From CAVPWP01 sp963709395 (GTDB lineage Bacteria > Pseudomonadota > Alphaproteobacteria > Rhodobacterales > Rhodobacteraceae): a DNA stretch of 64,000 bases. The stretch covers positions 1 to 64,000 of the forward strand of contig CAVPWP010000001.1 in assembly GCA_963709395.1 (NCBI GenBank), written 5' to 3'. The translations under genes and the position numbers were made by a program. Shown here piece by piece: positions 24,649-33,487 of this stretch. Positions within the stretch are counted from its first letter, which is position 1. Each line of letters opens with the position of its first letter. Under the pieces are notes generated by a model. That model did not search any database. It had not been told where the DNA came from and worked only from the letters and a program-made list of their open reading frames with translations.

Positions 24649-25209
24649 GTGGCTGCCGTTTTGAACTACCGGCTGAAGAAAACCGTTGCGATGGTGGGCA
24701 TGATGGGGGCGGGCAAGACCGCCGTCGGCTCTGCCGTGGCGCGGCTGCTGCGGGTGCCCTTCCTCGACAGCGACCGCGAGATCGAACGCGCGGCCAACAT
24801 GACCATTTCCGAGATCTTCGCGCGCGACGGCGAGGCCTTCTTTCGCGAGAAGGAAACCCAGGTGATCGAGCGATTGCTGAAGTCACGGCCCTGCATCCTG
24901 TCGACCGGCGGCGGGGCCTTCCTGCACGAGCGCAACCGGCGGATCATCGCGCAAAGCGGCATCGCGGTCTGGCTCCGCGCCGATCTTGACCTGCTCTGGG
25001 CGCGGGTCCGGCAGAAGACCACGCGCCCGTTGCTGCGCACGGCAAATCCGCGCGCCACGCTGACCGAGCTTCACGACGCCCGCGTTCCCGAATACGCAAA
25101 GGCCGAGGTCGTGGTGGACGCGCAGCCCGACCAGACCATCGACGAAACCGCCGCCCGGGTGATCGACGCGCTTCTGACCCGTTCCGATGTGCTGGAGACC
25201 GCTCGATGA
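24649..25209 (+). CDS. aroK: shikimate kinase
   Basis: Shikimate kinase phosphorylates shikimate at O3 using ATP, the fifth step of the aromatic amino acid pathway. The protein has 186 residues. Walker A is GMMGAGKTAVG (about 17-27), the shikimate-binding Asp is in FLDSDREIE, and GGGAFL and the lid Arg (TTRPLLR) are present. The first codon is GTG at 24649; the ribosome site is weak and a hairpin sits just upstream, so initiation may be controlled. The gene overlaps aroB by four bases (ATGA), the usual aroKB pair. Confidence 0.95.
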   Translation: MAAVLNYRLKKTVAMVGMMGAGKTAVGSAVARLLRVPFLDSDREIERAANMTISEIFARDGEAFFREKETQVIERLLKSRPCILSTGGGAFLHERNRRIIAQSGIAVWLRADLDLLWARVRQKTTRPLLRTANPRATLTELHDARVPEYAKAEVVVDAQPDQTIDETAARVIDALLTRSDVLETAR

Positions 25210-26315
25210 CGACGATTCACGTGCCGCTTGGAGACCGTGCCTATGACGTGCAGGTCGCGCCGGGGCTGATCGCGGCAGCAGGGGCCGCGATCGCGCCGCT
25301 TCTGCGCCGCCCGCGCGTGGCCATTGTCACGGACGCCAACGTCGCGGCCGCGCATCTCGGCGCGCTTGAGGCGTCGCTTTCGGCCGAGGGGATCGCCAGC
25401 ACGGCGCTGACGCTTCCGCCGGGCGAGGCGACGAAGTGCTGGTCCGAGCTTCAGCGCACGGTCGAGTGGCTACTTGCGCAGGAGGTCGAGCGGCGCGATG
25501 TCGTACTGGCGCTTGGCGGCGGGGTGATCGGCGACCTCGTCGGTTTTGCCGCCGCGATCCTGCGGCGCGGGGTGCGGTTCGTGCAGGTGCCGACCTCGCT
25601 GCTGGCGCAGGTCGACAGTTCGGTCGGCGGCAAGACCGGGATCAACACGGCGCAGGGCAAGAACCTTGTCGGCGCGTTCCATCAGCCGTCGCTGGTGCTG
25701 GCCGATATCGGCGCGCTCGACACGCTGCCGCCGCGCGATCTGCTGGCGGGCTACGGCGAGGTGGTGAAATACGGGCTTCTGGGCGACGCGGCGTTCTTCG
25801 GGTGGCTCGAGGAACATGGCCCCGCGATCGCGAAAGGCGACGCCGCGGCGCGGGCCCAGGCGGTCGCGCGGTCGGTCGAGATGAAGGCCGGCATCGTCGT
25901 GCGCGACGAGACCGAGCAGGGCGAACGCGCGCTTCTGAACCTTGGTCACACCTTTTGCCATGCGCTTGAGGCGGCGACGGGCTATTCCGACCGGCTGCTG
26001 CACGGCGAAGGCGTGGCGATCGGCTGCGCGCTGGCCTTCGATCTGTCGTCGCGGATGGGGCTTTGCGCGCAGGAGGATCCCAGCCGGGTGCGCGCGCATC
26101 TGGCCGCGATGGGGATGAAAGGGTCGCTCTCGGACATTCCCGGCGATCTGCCCGATGCCGACGCGCTTCTGGCGCTGATGGCACAGGACAAGAAGGTTAT
26201 CGACGGAAGGCTGCGATTCATCCTGGCCCGCGGCATCGGGGAGGCCTTCGTGGCCGAGGACGTCGATCCCGCGACGGTCAGGGCGCTTCTGGCCGAGGCG
26301 CTGGCCGCGCGCTGA
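25206..26315 (+). CDS. aroB: 3-dehydroquinate synthase
   Basis: The enzyme converts DAHP to 3-dehydroquinate, the second step of the shikimate pathway, with NAD and a divalent metal. The protein has 369 residues. The NAD-binding motif GGGVIGDLVGFAAA, the substrate loop PTSLLAQVDSSVGGKTGIN and the metal ligands (Glu in YGEVVKYG, His in LNLGHTFCHALE and His in LHGEGVAIG) are all present. It is coupled to aroK and converges on a membrane protease gene. Confidence 0.96.
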   Translation: MTTIHVPLGDRAYDVQVAPGLIAAAGAAIAPLLRRPRVAIVTDANVAAAHLGALEASLSAEGIASTALTLPPGEATKCWSELQRTVEWLLAQEVERRDVVLALGGGVIGDLVGFAAAILRRGVRFVQVPTSLLAQVDSSVGGKTGINTAQGKNLVGAFHQPSLVLADIGALDTLPPRDLLAGYGEVVKYGLLGDAAFFGWLEEHGPAIAKGDAAARAQAVARSVEMKAGIVVRDETEQGERALLNLGHTFCHALEAATGYSDRLLHGEGVAIGCALAFDLSSRMGLCAQEDPSRVRAHLAAMGMKGSLSDIPGDLPDADALLALMAQDKKVIDGRLRFILARGIGEAFVAEDVDPATVRALLAEALAAR

Positions 26316-26325
26316 CCCGGGGCGG

Positions 26326-27411
26326 TCAGCCGGGTGTGCGGTGGCCGCGCAGCACCATCAACTCGCCAATGTTCTCGCGTGTGATGTATCCTAGGAAGTT
26401 TCCGGCGCGGTCGGTGACCGCCACGGCCGGAAGTTCCGGCTTTGCAAGCGCGTCGAGCACATCGCTCAGCGGGGCCTGAAGCGTCACGGCGGGAATGTCG
26501 CGCACCATCGCCTCGGCGGCGGTGATGCCACGCCGTTCGCCCGTGACGGCCGCGAAGATCGCCTGGCGCGGCACGAACCCCAGAAGCCGGCCGTCGCGGT
26601 CGAGCACGGGAAACTCGTGCTGGGTGGTGCGGATCAGGCCCGAAGACATGCCGTCGATCCCGTCCTCGGGCGACAGCGTCTCGTAGGCTGTGATCATGGC
26701 GGCGCGGGCGGGAAGTTCGCGCGCCATGTCGCGTAGGGCCACGTCCGAGCTTTCCGCCGCCGCTGCCACGAAAACGAAGACCGCGATCAGGAGCAGGATC
26801 GGATTGCCGGTCGTCAGCGCCAGAAAACCGAAGACGAAAGCGACCGCCTGACCGGCATGGGCGGCCAGTCGCGTGGCGCGCACCCGGCCCAGCGGGATCG
26901 ACAAGAGCGCCCGGAACACCCGGCCGCCATCCATCGGGAAGGCGGGAATCAGATTGAAAAGTACCAGAAACAGGTTCACCGCCGCGAGCCGCGCCCAGAA
27001 ATCCGCGGCCGGATCCTCAAGCTCGGCCAGCGCCGCGAAATCCGTGCTCGCGCCGAAGCCGAAGACGATGATGGCCCAGATCGCGACATTGACCGCTGGC
27101 CCGGCCAGCGCGACCGCGATCTCCTGACCCGGCTTCTCGGGCATCCGCTCCAGCCGTGCCATCCCGCCGATCGGCAGAAGCGTGATGTCGGGCGTGGGGA
27201 TACCATACCGCCGCGCCATCAGGACATGGCCGAACTCGTGCAGCACGACACAGGCGAAAAGTGCCAGGATGAACAGGATGCTGCCCGAGGCCGCCGGCCA
27301 TCCGCCGGTCAGAAATCCGGCGACGCCGATCCAAAGGAGCAGCAGAAAGAAGGTCGCGTGAATCCGCAGCTCGGTGCCAAGGACACGTCCTATCGGAAAG
27401 GACCATGTCAT
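26326..27411 (-). CDS. M50 (site-2) protease with CBS domains
   Basis: This 361-residue integral membrane metalloprotease has the zinc motif HEFGH at 58-62, the third ligand in the NLIPAFPMDGGRVFRALL motif, and about six membrane segments. Residues 240-355 form a CBS pair, which usually senses adenine nucleotides. This is the SpoIVFB-type soluble-CBS class of intramembrane protease, separate from RseP at 34672. Its substrate is unknown. It follows ssb on the same strand with 61 bp between, and converges on aroB. Confidence 0.9.
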   Translation of the reverse strand: MTWSFPIGRVLGTELRIHATFFLLLLWIGVAGFLTGGWPAASGSILFILALFACVVLHEFGHVLMARRYGIPTPDITLLPIGGMARLERMPEKPGQEIAVALAGPAVNVAIWAIIVFGFGASTDFAALAELEDPAADFWARLAAVNLFLVLFNLIPAFPMDGGRVFRALLSIPLGRVRATRLAAHAGQAVAFVFGFLALTTGNPILLLIAVFVFVAAAAESSDVALRDMARELPARAAMITAYETLSPEDGIDGMSSGLIRTTQHEFPVLDRDGRLLGFVPRQAIFAAVTGERRGITAAEAMVRDIPAVTLQAPLSDVLDALAKPELPAVAVTDRAGNFLGYITRENIGELMVLRGHRTPG

Positions 27412-27472
27412 GCGCCGTTCCCTCTGCCGCTACGATCTGGCCCGGGCCGCGCCGTCGTCGGGTGCGGTCCGC

Positions 27473-27960
27473 CTAGAATGGGATCTCGTCGTCGAGATCG
27501 CTGCGCGCCGGGGCCGGGCTGCTGCTGCCGCCGCCGAAGCCCTCGCCGTAGCCGTCGTCGCGCGACCGGTCGTCGCCGTAATCACGCCACCGCCGCCGCC
27601 ACCGTCGCTGCGGCCGTCAAGGAGCGTCAGTTCCCCACGGTAGGGGCGCAGCACGACCTCGGTCGAATAGCGGTCCTGACCGGACTGGTCCTGCCACTTG
27701 CGGGTTTCGAGCTGGCCCTCGATGTAGACCTTCGAACCCTTCTTCAGATATTGCTCGGCGATGCGCGCCAGAGGCTCCGAGAAGATCGCGACCGAATGCC
27801 ATTCGGTCTTTTCGCGGCGTTCGCCGGTGTTGCGGTCTTTCCAGTTCTCGGAAGTCGCGATGCGCAGGTTGCACACCTTGCCGCCGTTCTGGAACGTCCG
27901 CACCTCGGGATCGCGTCCAAGATTGCCCACCAGGATGACCTTGTTCACCGATCCTGCCAT
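27473..27960 (-). CDS. ssb: single-stranded DNA-binding protein (frameshifted in the Gly linker)
   Basis: SSB coats single-stranded DNA in replication and repair and recruits partners by its acidic tip. The OB fold (MAGSVNKVILVGNLGRDPEV to RPYRGELTLLDG, residues 1-115) is intact. In the first frame the Gly-rich linker then turns into unrelated Thr/Ala/Arg sequence ending at 27430. One base lower in frame, the linker continues as DYGDDRSRDDGYGEGFGGG and ends SDLDDEIPF at the stop 27473-27475, the canonical SSB tail. Adding one G within the GGT/GGC repeats near 27584-27600 restores it. A missing base in a G-rich tract is a typical sequencing error; losing the tail would be lethal in most bacteria. 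Confidence 0.9.
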
Positions 27961-28123
27961 TGCGCGTCCTCCGTTCGATTCGCCACTTGCGCCTCAATCT
28001 ACACTTCGACTGACAGGGTTAACAGGCCGTGAAACCTCATGTGTGTGCTTGGGTTCTGGAAAGAACCGCGGATTTGCTCTAGGATCGCCGGACGTCACGG
28101 GACCGGTGGACGAGGGGCTACGA

Positions 28124-28714
28124 GTGAAAACGGCAATCACGCTGACGATCGGCATGATCGCGTGCGCGTCGCAGGTCGATGCAGAGAGTATTGGCATGTC
28201 GACAAAATCGCGGATGAGCCAGTTCGAGAGCCAGACCCAGCTTCTCGACCGCAGGGCCGCGTCGCAATACGAATTCTCGAACCGCCTTCTGCCCGAGTTC
28301 GTCCGTGCGGTCGGCGCGCGCATGGGAAGCCCGGTCTATACCGGACGCTACCGCGGAGAGTTCTACCAGATGGCCCGCAATGCCGCGCGGCGCCACAACG
28401 TGCCCGAAGACCTCTTCCTCCGCCTCGTTCAGCAGGAAAGCAACTGGGACCCGAAGGCCGTTTCGCACAAGGGCGCGATCGGGCTGGCGCAGCTGATGCC
28501 CGGCACGGCCGAGATGTTGCGCGTGGACCCCACCGATCCCGCGCAGAACCTCGAAGGCGGGGCGCGTTACCTGCGCGCGCAATACGAACGGTTCCGGGAC
28601 TGGCGGCTGGCGCTGGCCGCATACAATGCGGGCCCCGAAGCCGTGGAGCAACACGGCGGCGTGCCGCCATTCCGCGAAACGCGCACCTATGTGGCGCGGG
28701 TCTGGGGTCTCTGA
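28124..28714 (+). CDS. lytic transglycosylase (Slt-type, small periplasmic)
   Basis: The protein has 196 residues starting at GTG 28124 behind AGGGG. The signal sequence (residues 1-20, ASQVDAES) predicts export. The GEWL-like catalytic domain shows the glutamate in LVQQESNWDPKAVS, then GAIGLAQLMPGTAEML and the closing AAYNAGPEAVEQHGG. These are the standard motifs of family 1 soluble lytic transglycosylases, which cleave glycan strands of peptidoglycan. It is divergent from ssb and converges on an AraC-type regulator. Confidence 0.9.
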   Translation: MKTAITLTIGMIACASQVDAESIGMSTKSRMSQFESQTQLLDRRAASQYEFSNRLLPEFVRAVGARMGSPVYTGRYRGEFYQMARNAARRHNVPEDLFLRLVQQESNWDPKAVSHKGAIGLAQLMPGTAEMLRVDPTDPAQNLEGGARYLRAQYERFRDWRLALAAYNAGPEAVEQHGGVPPFRETRTYVARVWGL

Positions 28715-28740
28715 CGGTGTGATCGTGCGTGTTCGCGGGA

Positions 28741-29574
28741 TCAGCCGCGCTTGCGGAACTCGGTCGGGCTCATCCCCGTCTCGGCGCGGAACGCCCGGGT
28801 GAAGTAGGCCGCAGAGGCGAAGCCAAGCGACGCCGCGATGTCCTTCACGGGATCCCCGGTTTCGGCCAGCCGCCGCCGTGCTTCGTACAGCTTGCGGTCC
28901 GACAGGATGTCGAGCGCGCCGCGCCCGCAGGTCGTGCGGCAGGCCCGCGTCAGATGCGTGGGAGTGACGCCGAGTTCGGTCGCATAGTCCGAGATCGTGC
29001 GGGGTCGGGTGAAGTCTCGCTCAACGAGAGCGGTGAAGGCCGCCGCAAGCCGGTCGGCCGAACGCGTCTTGCGCGGTGCGGCATAGGGATCGCCATCCTG
29101 CGCATGCCGCTCCAGAAAGACCGAGATCAGCCCCGTCTGGTACTGCGCCGCGCGTCCGCTGGCGGGGTCGTCGCCTTGAAGCTCCCGCTCGAGCGTGTCG
29201 AGAAGCCCGGTCAGGTCCGCCTGGGCGCGCACCTCGCGCAGCCGCAGGTGCAAAGGCTCATCTGGCCAGAACAGCCCCGCACCGTCGCGCGGCAGGAACA
29301 GCGCTTGTCCGAACACCTGCCCCAGCATGTCGAAGCCGTGCATCGTTCCGGCCGGGATGAAGATCGCGTTGTGCGGTCCGTAGCCCCGGGTGACACCAGC
29401 CACGGTGATCCGCCCCTGACCCTTGGTGAACCACAGCAGGAGCGGCGAGGAATAGCTGCGCATGGCCTCGGTCCGCCAGCGTCCGCCCGCGGCAAGACGC
29501 TGGATCGGAACGATCCGCATGTCATGCACCAAAGATGCCCCGGCCAAAGCCAGGGTCAGGCGAGGCGCCGTCAT
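28741..29574 (-). CDS. AraC-family transcriptional regulator
   Basis: The protein has 277 residues from the ATG at 29574. The N-terminal half is a cupin-like sensing domain (YSSPLLLWFTKGQGRITVAG and FIPAGTMHGFDML). The C-terminal half has two helix-turn-helix motifs (ISDYATELGVTPTHLTRACR and VKDIAASLGFASAAYFTRAFR) ending in the AraC signature TEFRKRG. The ligand and targets are not evident; its neighbours are housekeeping genes and no adjacent metabolic operon suggests a regulon. Confidence 0.9.
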   Translation of the reverse strand: MTAPRLTLALAGASLVHDMRIVPIQRLAAGGRWRTEAMRSYSSPLLLWFTKGQGRITVAGVTRGYGPHNAIFIPAGTMHGFDMLGQVFGQALFLPRDGAGLFWPDEPLHLRLREVRAQADLTGLLDTLERELQGDDPASGRAAQYQTGLISVFLERHAQDGDPYAAPRKTRSADRLAAAFTALVERDFTRPRTISDYATELGVTPTHLTRACRTTCGRGALDILSDRKLYEARRRLAETGDPVKDIAASLGFASAAYFTRAFRAETGMSPTEFRKRG

Positions 29575-29625
29575 CGATTTCTTTCCCCCACACACGCACG
29601 AAACACAGCCCCGACTCTGGCGAAG

Positions 29626-30513
29626 TCACCCCTCTGGGTCAATCCACTTCCAGCCGCCCATCTTCGAGCGGAACCAGGTCCGCTGGCGCTTGGCGTATTG
29701 CCGGGTGAGAAGCCGCACCTCGTCCGCGGCCGCGTCGAGCGGGATCTCGCCACGATGGGCGGCGACAAGCGGGGCGGCGCCGATGGCCTTGGACGAGGGC
29801 AGGCGGGGCGAAAAGCCCGGGGCGTTGCGCGCGACCTCGTCCATGACCCCCGCGCGCAGCATCGCCTCGAAACGCCGGTCGATCCGGGCGCCAAGCATCT
29901 CGCGGTCGGGGGCGAGCACAAGCGCCGTGGCGTCTTCGAGGCGTAGAAGAGGCGGGCCGGTGCGGTCCTGCCAGTAGGCAAGGCCCCGTCCCGTGGCTCG
30001 CAGCACCTCCCAGGCGCGCTGGACGCGCATGGGATTGAGCGTGTCGATCCGCGCCGCGGTCTCGGGGTCGAGCTCGGCCAGAAGCGTCTTGGCGCCCCCT
30101 TCAGCCACGCGCCCATCGGCTTGCGTGCGAATGTCGGGCGGAGTGTCAGGAATCTCGGCCAGTCCTTTGGTGAGGGCCATGAAGTAAAGCCCTGTTCCAC
30201 CGACAATAATTGGCCGCGGTGAAGACAGGAGAGGGGCCAGGTCACGCAGCCAGTGGCCGACCGAATAGGGCCGGTCGCCGGGCACATGGCCGTAAAGGGC
30301 GTGCGGCGCGCGCGCTATGTCCTCCGGACCCGGCCGCGCGGTGAGGATGCGCCAGTCGGAAAAGACCTGCAGCGCATCCGCGTTGATGATCGTTCCGCCT
30401 TGGGTCTCTGCGATCGTCAACGCGAGGTCGGACTTGCCGCTGGCCGTTGGTCCCGCGATCAGCACCGGACGCTCACGCGGCAGTTCCGCCAGAAGGGTCG
30501 TCCAGCCCGCCAT
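29626..30513 (-). CDS. miaA: tRNA dimethylallyltransferase
   Basis: MiaA adds a dimethylallyl group to A37 of tRNAs reading UNN codons. The protein has 295 residues from the ATG at 30513. P-loop GPTASGKS lies at 21-28, the catalytic Asp is in NADALQVFSDWRILT, and the IVGGTGLYFMAL and tRNA-binding RRFEAMLRAG blocks are present. An upstream in-frame ATG at 30555 would add 14 residues not found in homologues. It is divergent from pyrH. Confidence 0.93.
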   Translation of the reverse strand: MAGWTTLLAELPRERPVLIAGPTASGKSDLALTIAETQGGTIINADALQVFSDWRILTARPGPEDIARAPHALYGHVPGDRPYSVGHWLRDLAPLLSSPRPIIVGGTGLYFMALTKGLAEIPDTPPDIRTQADGRVAEGGAKTLLAELDPETAARIDTLNPMRVQRAWEVLRATGRGLAYWQDRTGPPLLRLEDATALVLAPDREMLGARIDRRFEAMLRAGVMDEVARNAPGFSPRLPSSKAIGAAPLVAAHRGEIPLDAAADEVRLLTRQYAKRQRTWFRSKMGGWKWIDPEG

Positions 30514-30584
30514 TCGCCCGTCTTCCCGATTGAACCTGCCGGCGTTTTCATACATTTTGCGCCGAAAGCAAAGAACAGGCGGGC

Positions 30585-31325
30585 ATGATGGGCACAGACG
30601 GGGCAGCAGCGGCGAGGCCGGTCTATGGGCGGGTCCTTCTGAAGATCTCCGGCGAGGCGCTCATGGGCGATCAGGGCTATGGCCTGCATCCGCCCACCGT
30701 CGCCCGCATCGCCGACGAGGTGCGCCGCGTCCACGAGGCCGGAGTCGAGATCTGCATGGTGATCGGCGGCGGGAACATCTTCCGCGGGCTTTCGGGGGCC
30801 GCACAGGGGATGGAGCGAACCACGGCCGACTACATGGGCATGCTTGCAACAGTCATGAACGCGCTGGCCATGCAGGCCTCGCTCGAGGCGCTGGGGATCC
30901 ATACGCGGGTCATCTCGGCCATCCGCATGGACGAGGTGGCCGAGCCTTACATCCGCAGACGGGCGGTGCGGCATCTTGAAAAGAAGCGCGTGATCATCTT
31001 CGCCGCGGGCACCGGAAACCCCTATTTCACCACCGACACGGCGGCAACTTTGCGTGCCAACGAAATGAGTTGCGAGGCGATCTTCAAGGGAACCAAGGTC
31101 GACGGGGTCTACGACAAGGACCCCAAGAAGCATTCGGATGCCAAGCGCTTCGAGCGGATCAGCTATGACGATGTGCTGCAAAAGCACCTGGCCGTGATGG
31201 ACGCCTCTGCGATCGCCCTGGCGCGCGACAACGATCTGCCGATCATCGTCTTCTCGCTGGATGAACCCGGCGGCTTCCTCGGGGTACTCGAGGGCAAAGG
31301 CACCTATACAATCGTCGAAGGTTGA
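30585..31325 (+). CDS. pyrH: UMP kinase
   Basis: UMP kinase phosphorylates UMP to UDP. The protein has 246 residues. The amino-acid-kinase fold is recognised by RVLLKISGEALMG, the GGGNIFRG phosphate loop, and the FKGTKVDGVYDKDPKK block with the UTP/GTP-responsive surface. The start is ATG at 30585 or 30588. It leads the translation/envelope operon, followed 49 bp later by frr, the order found across alphaproteobacteria. Confidence 0.97.
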   Translation: MMGTDGAAAARPVYGRVLLKISGEALMGDQGYGLHPPTVARIADEVRRVHEAGVEICMVIGGGNIFRGLSGAAQGMERTTADYMGMLATVMNALAMQASLEALGIHTRVISAIRMDEVAEPYIRRRAVRHLEKKRVIIFAAGTGNPYFTTDTAATLRANEMSCEAIFKGTKVDGVYDKDPKKHSDAKRFERISYDDVLQKHLAVMDASAIALARDNDLPIIVFSLDEPGGFLGVLEGKGTYTIVEG

Positions 31326-31374
31326 CGGTATAAGGCGCCAACATACAGGCTGATAAGACAAGTACGAAAAGACG

Positions 31375-31941
31375 ATGCAAGACGACACGCTTGAACCCGA
31401 CCTCGACGATCTGCAGCGCCGCATGGACGGCGCCATGGCCGCGCTGAAGACGGAATTCGCCAGTTTGCGGACCGGTCGTGCCTCGGCTTCGATGCTCGAT
31501 CCGATCATGGTCGACGCTTACGGCGCGACCACGCCGCTGAACCAGGTCGGCACCGTCAACGTGCCCGAACCGCGCATGATCACGCTGAACGTGTGGGACA
31601 AGCAACTGGTCGGCAAGGTGGAAAAGGCGATCCGCGAGTCGGGCCTGGGGATCAACCCGGTGGTGGACGGAACGATCATCCGCCTGCCGATTCCGGAACT
31701 GAACGAGGAACGACGCCGCGATCTGACGAAGGTCGCGGCGCAATATGCCGAACACGCCCGGGTGGCCATCCGCAACGTCAGACGCGACGGGATGGACAAC
31801 CTCAAGAAGGCAAAGGCGGCAGGAATGTCCGAGGATGACCACAAGGTCTGGTCGGACGAGGTGCAGGGGCTCACGGATGCCGCGATCGCACGGATCGACG
31901 CGGCGCTTGCGGCCAAGCAGGACGAGATCATGCAGGTCTGA
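31375..31941 (+). CDS. frr: ribosome recycling factor
   Basis: RRF splits post-termination ribosomes with EF-G. The protein has 188 residues. Domain I helices (LQRRMDGAMAALKTEFASLRTGRAS and the C-terminal AKAAGMSEDDHKVWSDEVQ) flank domain II (GTVNVPEPRMITLNVWD). Length and motif spacing match the family. It is the second gene of the operon. Confidence 0.97.
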   Translation: MQDDTLEPDLDDLQRRMDGAMAALKTEFASLRTGRASASMLDPIMVDAYGATTPLNQVGTVNVPEPRMITLNVWDKQLVGKVEKAIRESGLGINPVVDGTIIRLPIPELNEERRRDLTKVAAQYAEHARVAIRNVRRDGMDNLKKAKAAGMSEDDHKVWSDEVQGLTDAAIARIDAALAAKQDEIMQV

Positions 31942-31976
31942 CCGCCTGCCTGCCGTCCCCGAGCAGGAGAAAGCGT

Positions 31977-32702
31977 TTGCCAGATGGCCAGATGAACCCA
32001 CGGATGCCCAGGCACGTGGCTGTTATCATGGACGGCAACGGACGATGGGCGCAGGCCCGCGGCCGCCCGCGGCTCTACGGCCATCACGCCGGCGCCAAGC
32101 GCGTGCGCGAGATCGTCGAGGCCTGTCCCGATCTTGGCGTAGAGTACCTGACGATCTTCGCCTTCTCGACCGAGAACTGGAAGCGGACCCAGGCCGAGGT
32201 GTCCGGCCTGATGAAGCTCTTCCGGCGCTACCTGGTGCGCGAGGCGCAGGCGCTTTTCGACAGCGGTGTGCGCGTGCGCTTCATCGGCGACCGCATCCGT
32301 CTGGACGAGACACTGGTGCGCATGATGGACGAGCTTGAGCTCATGACCGCCGAGAACTGCCGCGTCCATCTGACGGTGGCGTTGAACTACGGCGGCCGGG
32401 ACGAGGTGGCGCGCGCCACCAAGCGGCTTGCGCGCGAAGTCGCGGCGGGACGCGTCGACCCCGAAAAGGTGGACGAGACCACGCTGGCGCGGTTTCTCGA
32501 CACCTATGTGCTGCCCGACCCGGACCTCGTGATCCGCACCAGCGGCGAGGCGCGCATCTCGAACTTCCTGCTCTGGCAATCGGCCTATGCGGAATACGAC
32601 TTCGTCGACACGCTCTGGCCGGATTTCACGCGCGCGGAATTCGCGAAGGTGGTCAGCAACTACGCCCGCCGCGAACGGCGGTTCGGTGCGCTGGCCGGAT
32701 GA
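31977..32702 (+). CDS. uppS: undecaprenyl diphosphate synthase
   Basis: This cis-prenyltransferase makes the C55 lipid carrier for peptidoglycan and polysaccharide. The protein has 241 residues. It starts at TTG 31977 (AGGAG at seven bases); ATG at 31992 is an alternative. The motif HVAVIMDGNGRWAQARG holds the catalytic Asp, and FAFSTENWKR and the RTSGEARISNFLLWQSAYAE substrate-binding block are intact. The stop overlaps the cdsA start (ATGA). Confidence 0.96.
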   Translation: MPDGQMNPRMPRHVAVIMDGNGRWAQARGRPRLYGHHAGAKRVREIVEACPDLGVEYLTIFAFSTENWKRTQAEVSGLMKLFRRYLVREAQALFDSGVRVRFIGDRIRLDETLVRMMDELELMTAENCRVHLTVALNYGGRDEVARATKRLAREVAAGRVDPEKVDETTLARFLDTYVLPDPDLVIRTSGEARISNFLLWQSAYAEYDFVDTLWPDFTRAEFAKVVSNYARRERRFGALAG

Positions 32703-33487
32703 CCGCAGCCCCCGGGCAATGGGACGATCTCGTCGCGCGGCTTGGCACCGCGGCCGTGATGGCCGGGGTCGGGCTTCTGGCGATGTGGGTCGGCGGGATC
32801 TGGTTTCATATTCTGGTCGCCGCCGCCTCGGGCGTGATGGTGTGGGAGCTTGGGCGGATGCTCGGGGGCGGGTCGTCGATCCGTTTTGTCGGGGCCGCGG
32901 CCTTTCTGGCGGTGATGATCGCGGGCGAGTTACCAGCCGTTTACGCGCTTCCCGTCCTTCTGGCACCGGCCATCGTGGGATACGGGCAGGTGCCCGAGAA
33001 CCGCATCCTATTCTCGCTCTACATGGCGGGCATCCTGCTTGCGGGATACGGGCTGATGGCGCTGCGCGATGATGCGGGCTTTCTCTGGATGGCCTGGCTT
33101 GCGCTGGTGGTGATCGCCACCGACGTTCTGGGCTACTTCGCCGGTCGCATGATCGGCGGGCCGAAATTCTGGCCGCGCGTCAGCCCCAAGAAGACGTGGT
33201 CGGGCACCATCGCCGGTTGGCTGGGCGCGCTTGTCGTCGGGGTGGGGTTCCTTGCCACGACCGGGGCCGGGGCCGGACTGCTGGTGATGTCGGTCCTTCT
33301 GTCGATGGCGGCGCAGGCCGGTGATCTGGCGGAAAGTGCCGTCAAGCGGCGGGTCGGGGTCAAGGACGCGTCGTCGATCCTGCCGGGACACGGCGGGCTG
33401 TTCGACCGCTTCGACGGGATGCTTGGCGCGGCGCTCTTCCTTCTGCTCTTCGCGGCACTAACCGGGTTCCCGCCGGGGGCGCCGTGA
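32699..33487 (+). CDS. cdsA: phosphatidate cytidylyltransferase
   Basis: CdsA makes CDP-diacylglycerol, the precursor of all phospholipids. This integral membrane protein has 262 residues and about eight helices. The family signature lies at the C-terminus: SxxKRxxxxKDxSxxLPGHGGxxDRFDG, with Lys, Asp and Arg in place (KRRVGVKDASSILPGHGGLFDRFDG region). It overlaps uppS and dxr by four bases each side. Confidence 0.95.
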   Translation: MTAAPGQWDDLVARLGTAAVMAGVGLLAMWVGGIWFHILVAAASGVMVWELGRMLGGGSSIRFVGAAAFLAVMIAGELPAVYALPVLLAPAIVGYGQVPENRILFSLYMAGILLAGYGLMALRDDAGFLWMAWLALVVIATDVLGYFAGRMIGGPKFWPRVSPKKTWSGTIAGWLGALVVGVGFLATTGAGAGLLVMSVLLSMAAQAGDLAESAVKRRVGVKDASSILPGHGGLFDRFDGMLGAALFLLLFAALTGFPPGAP

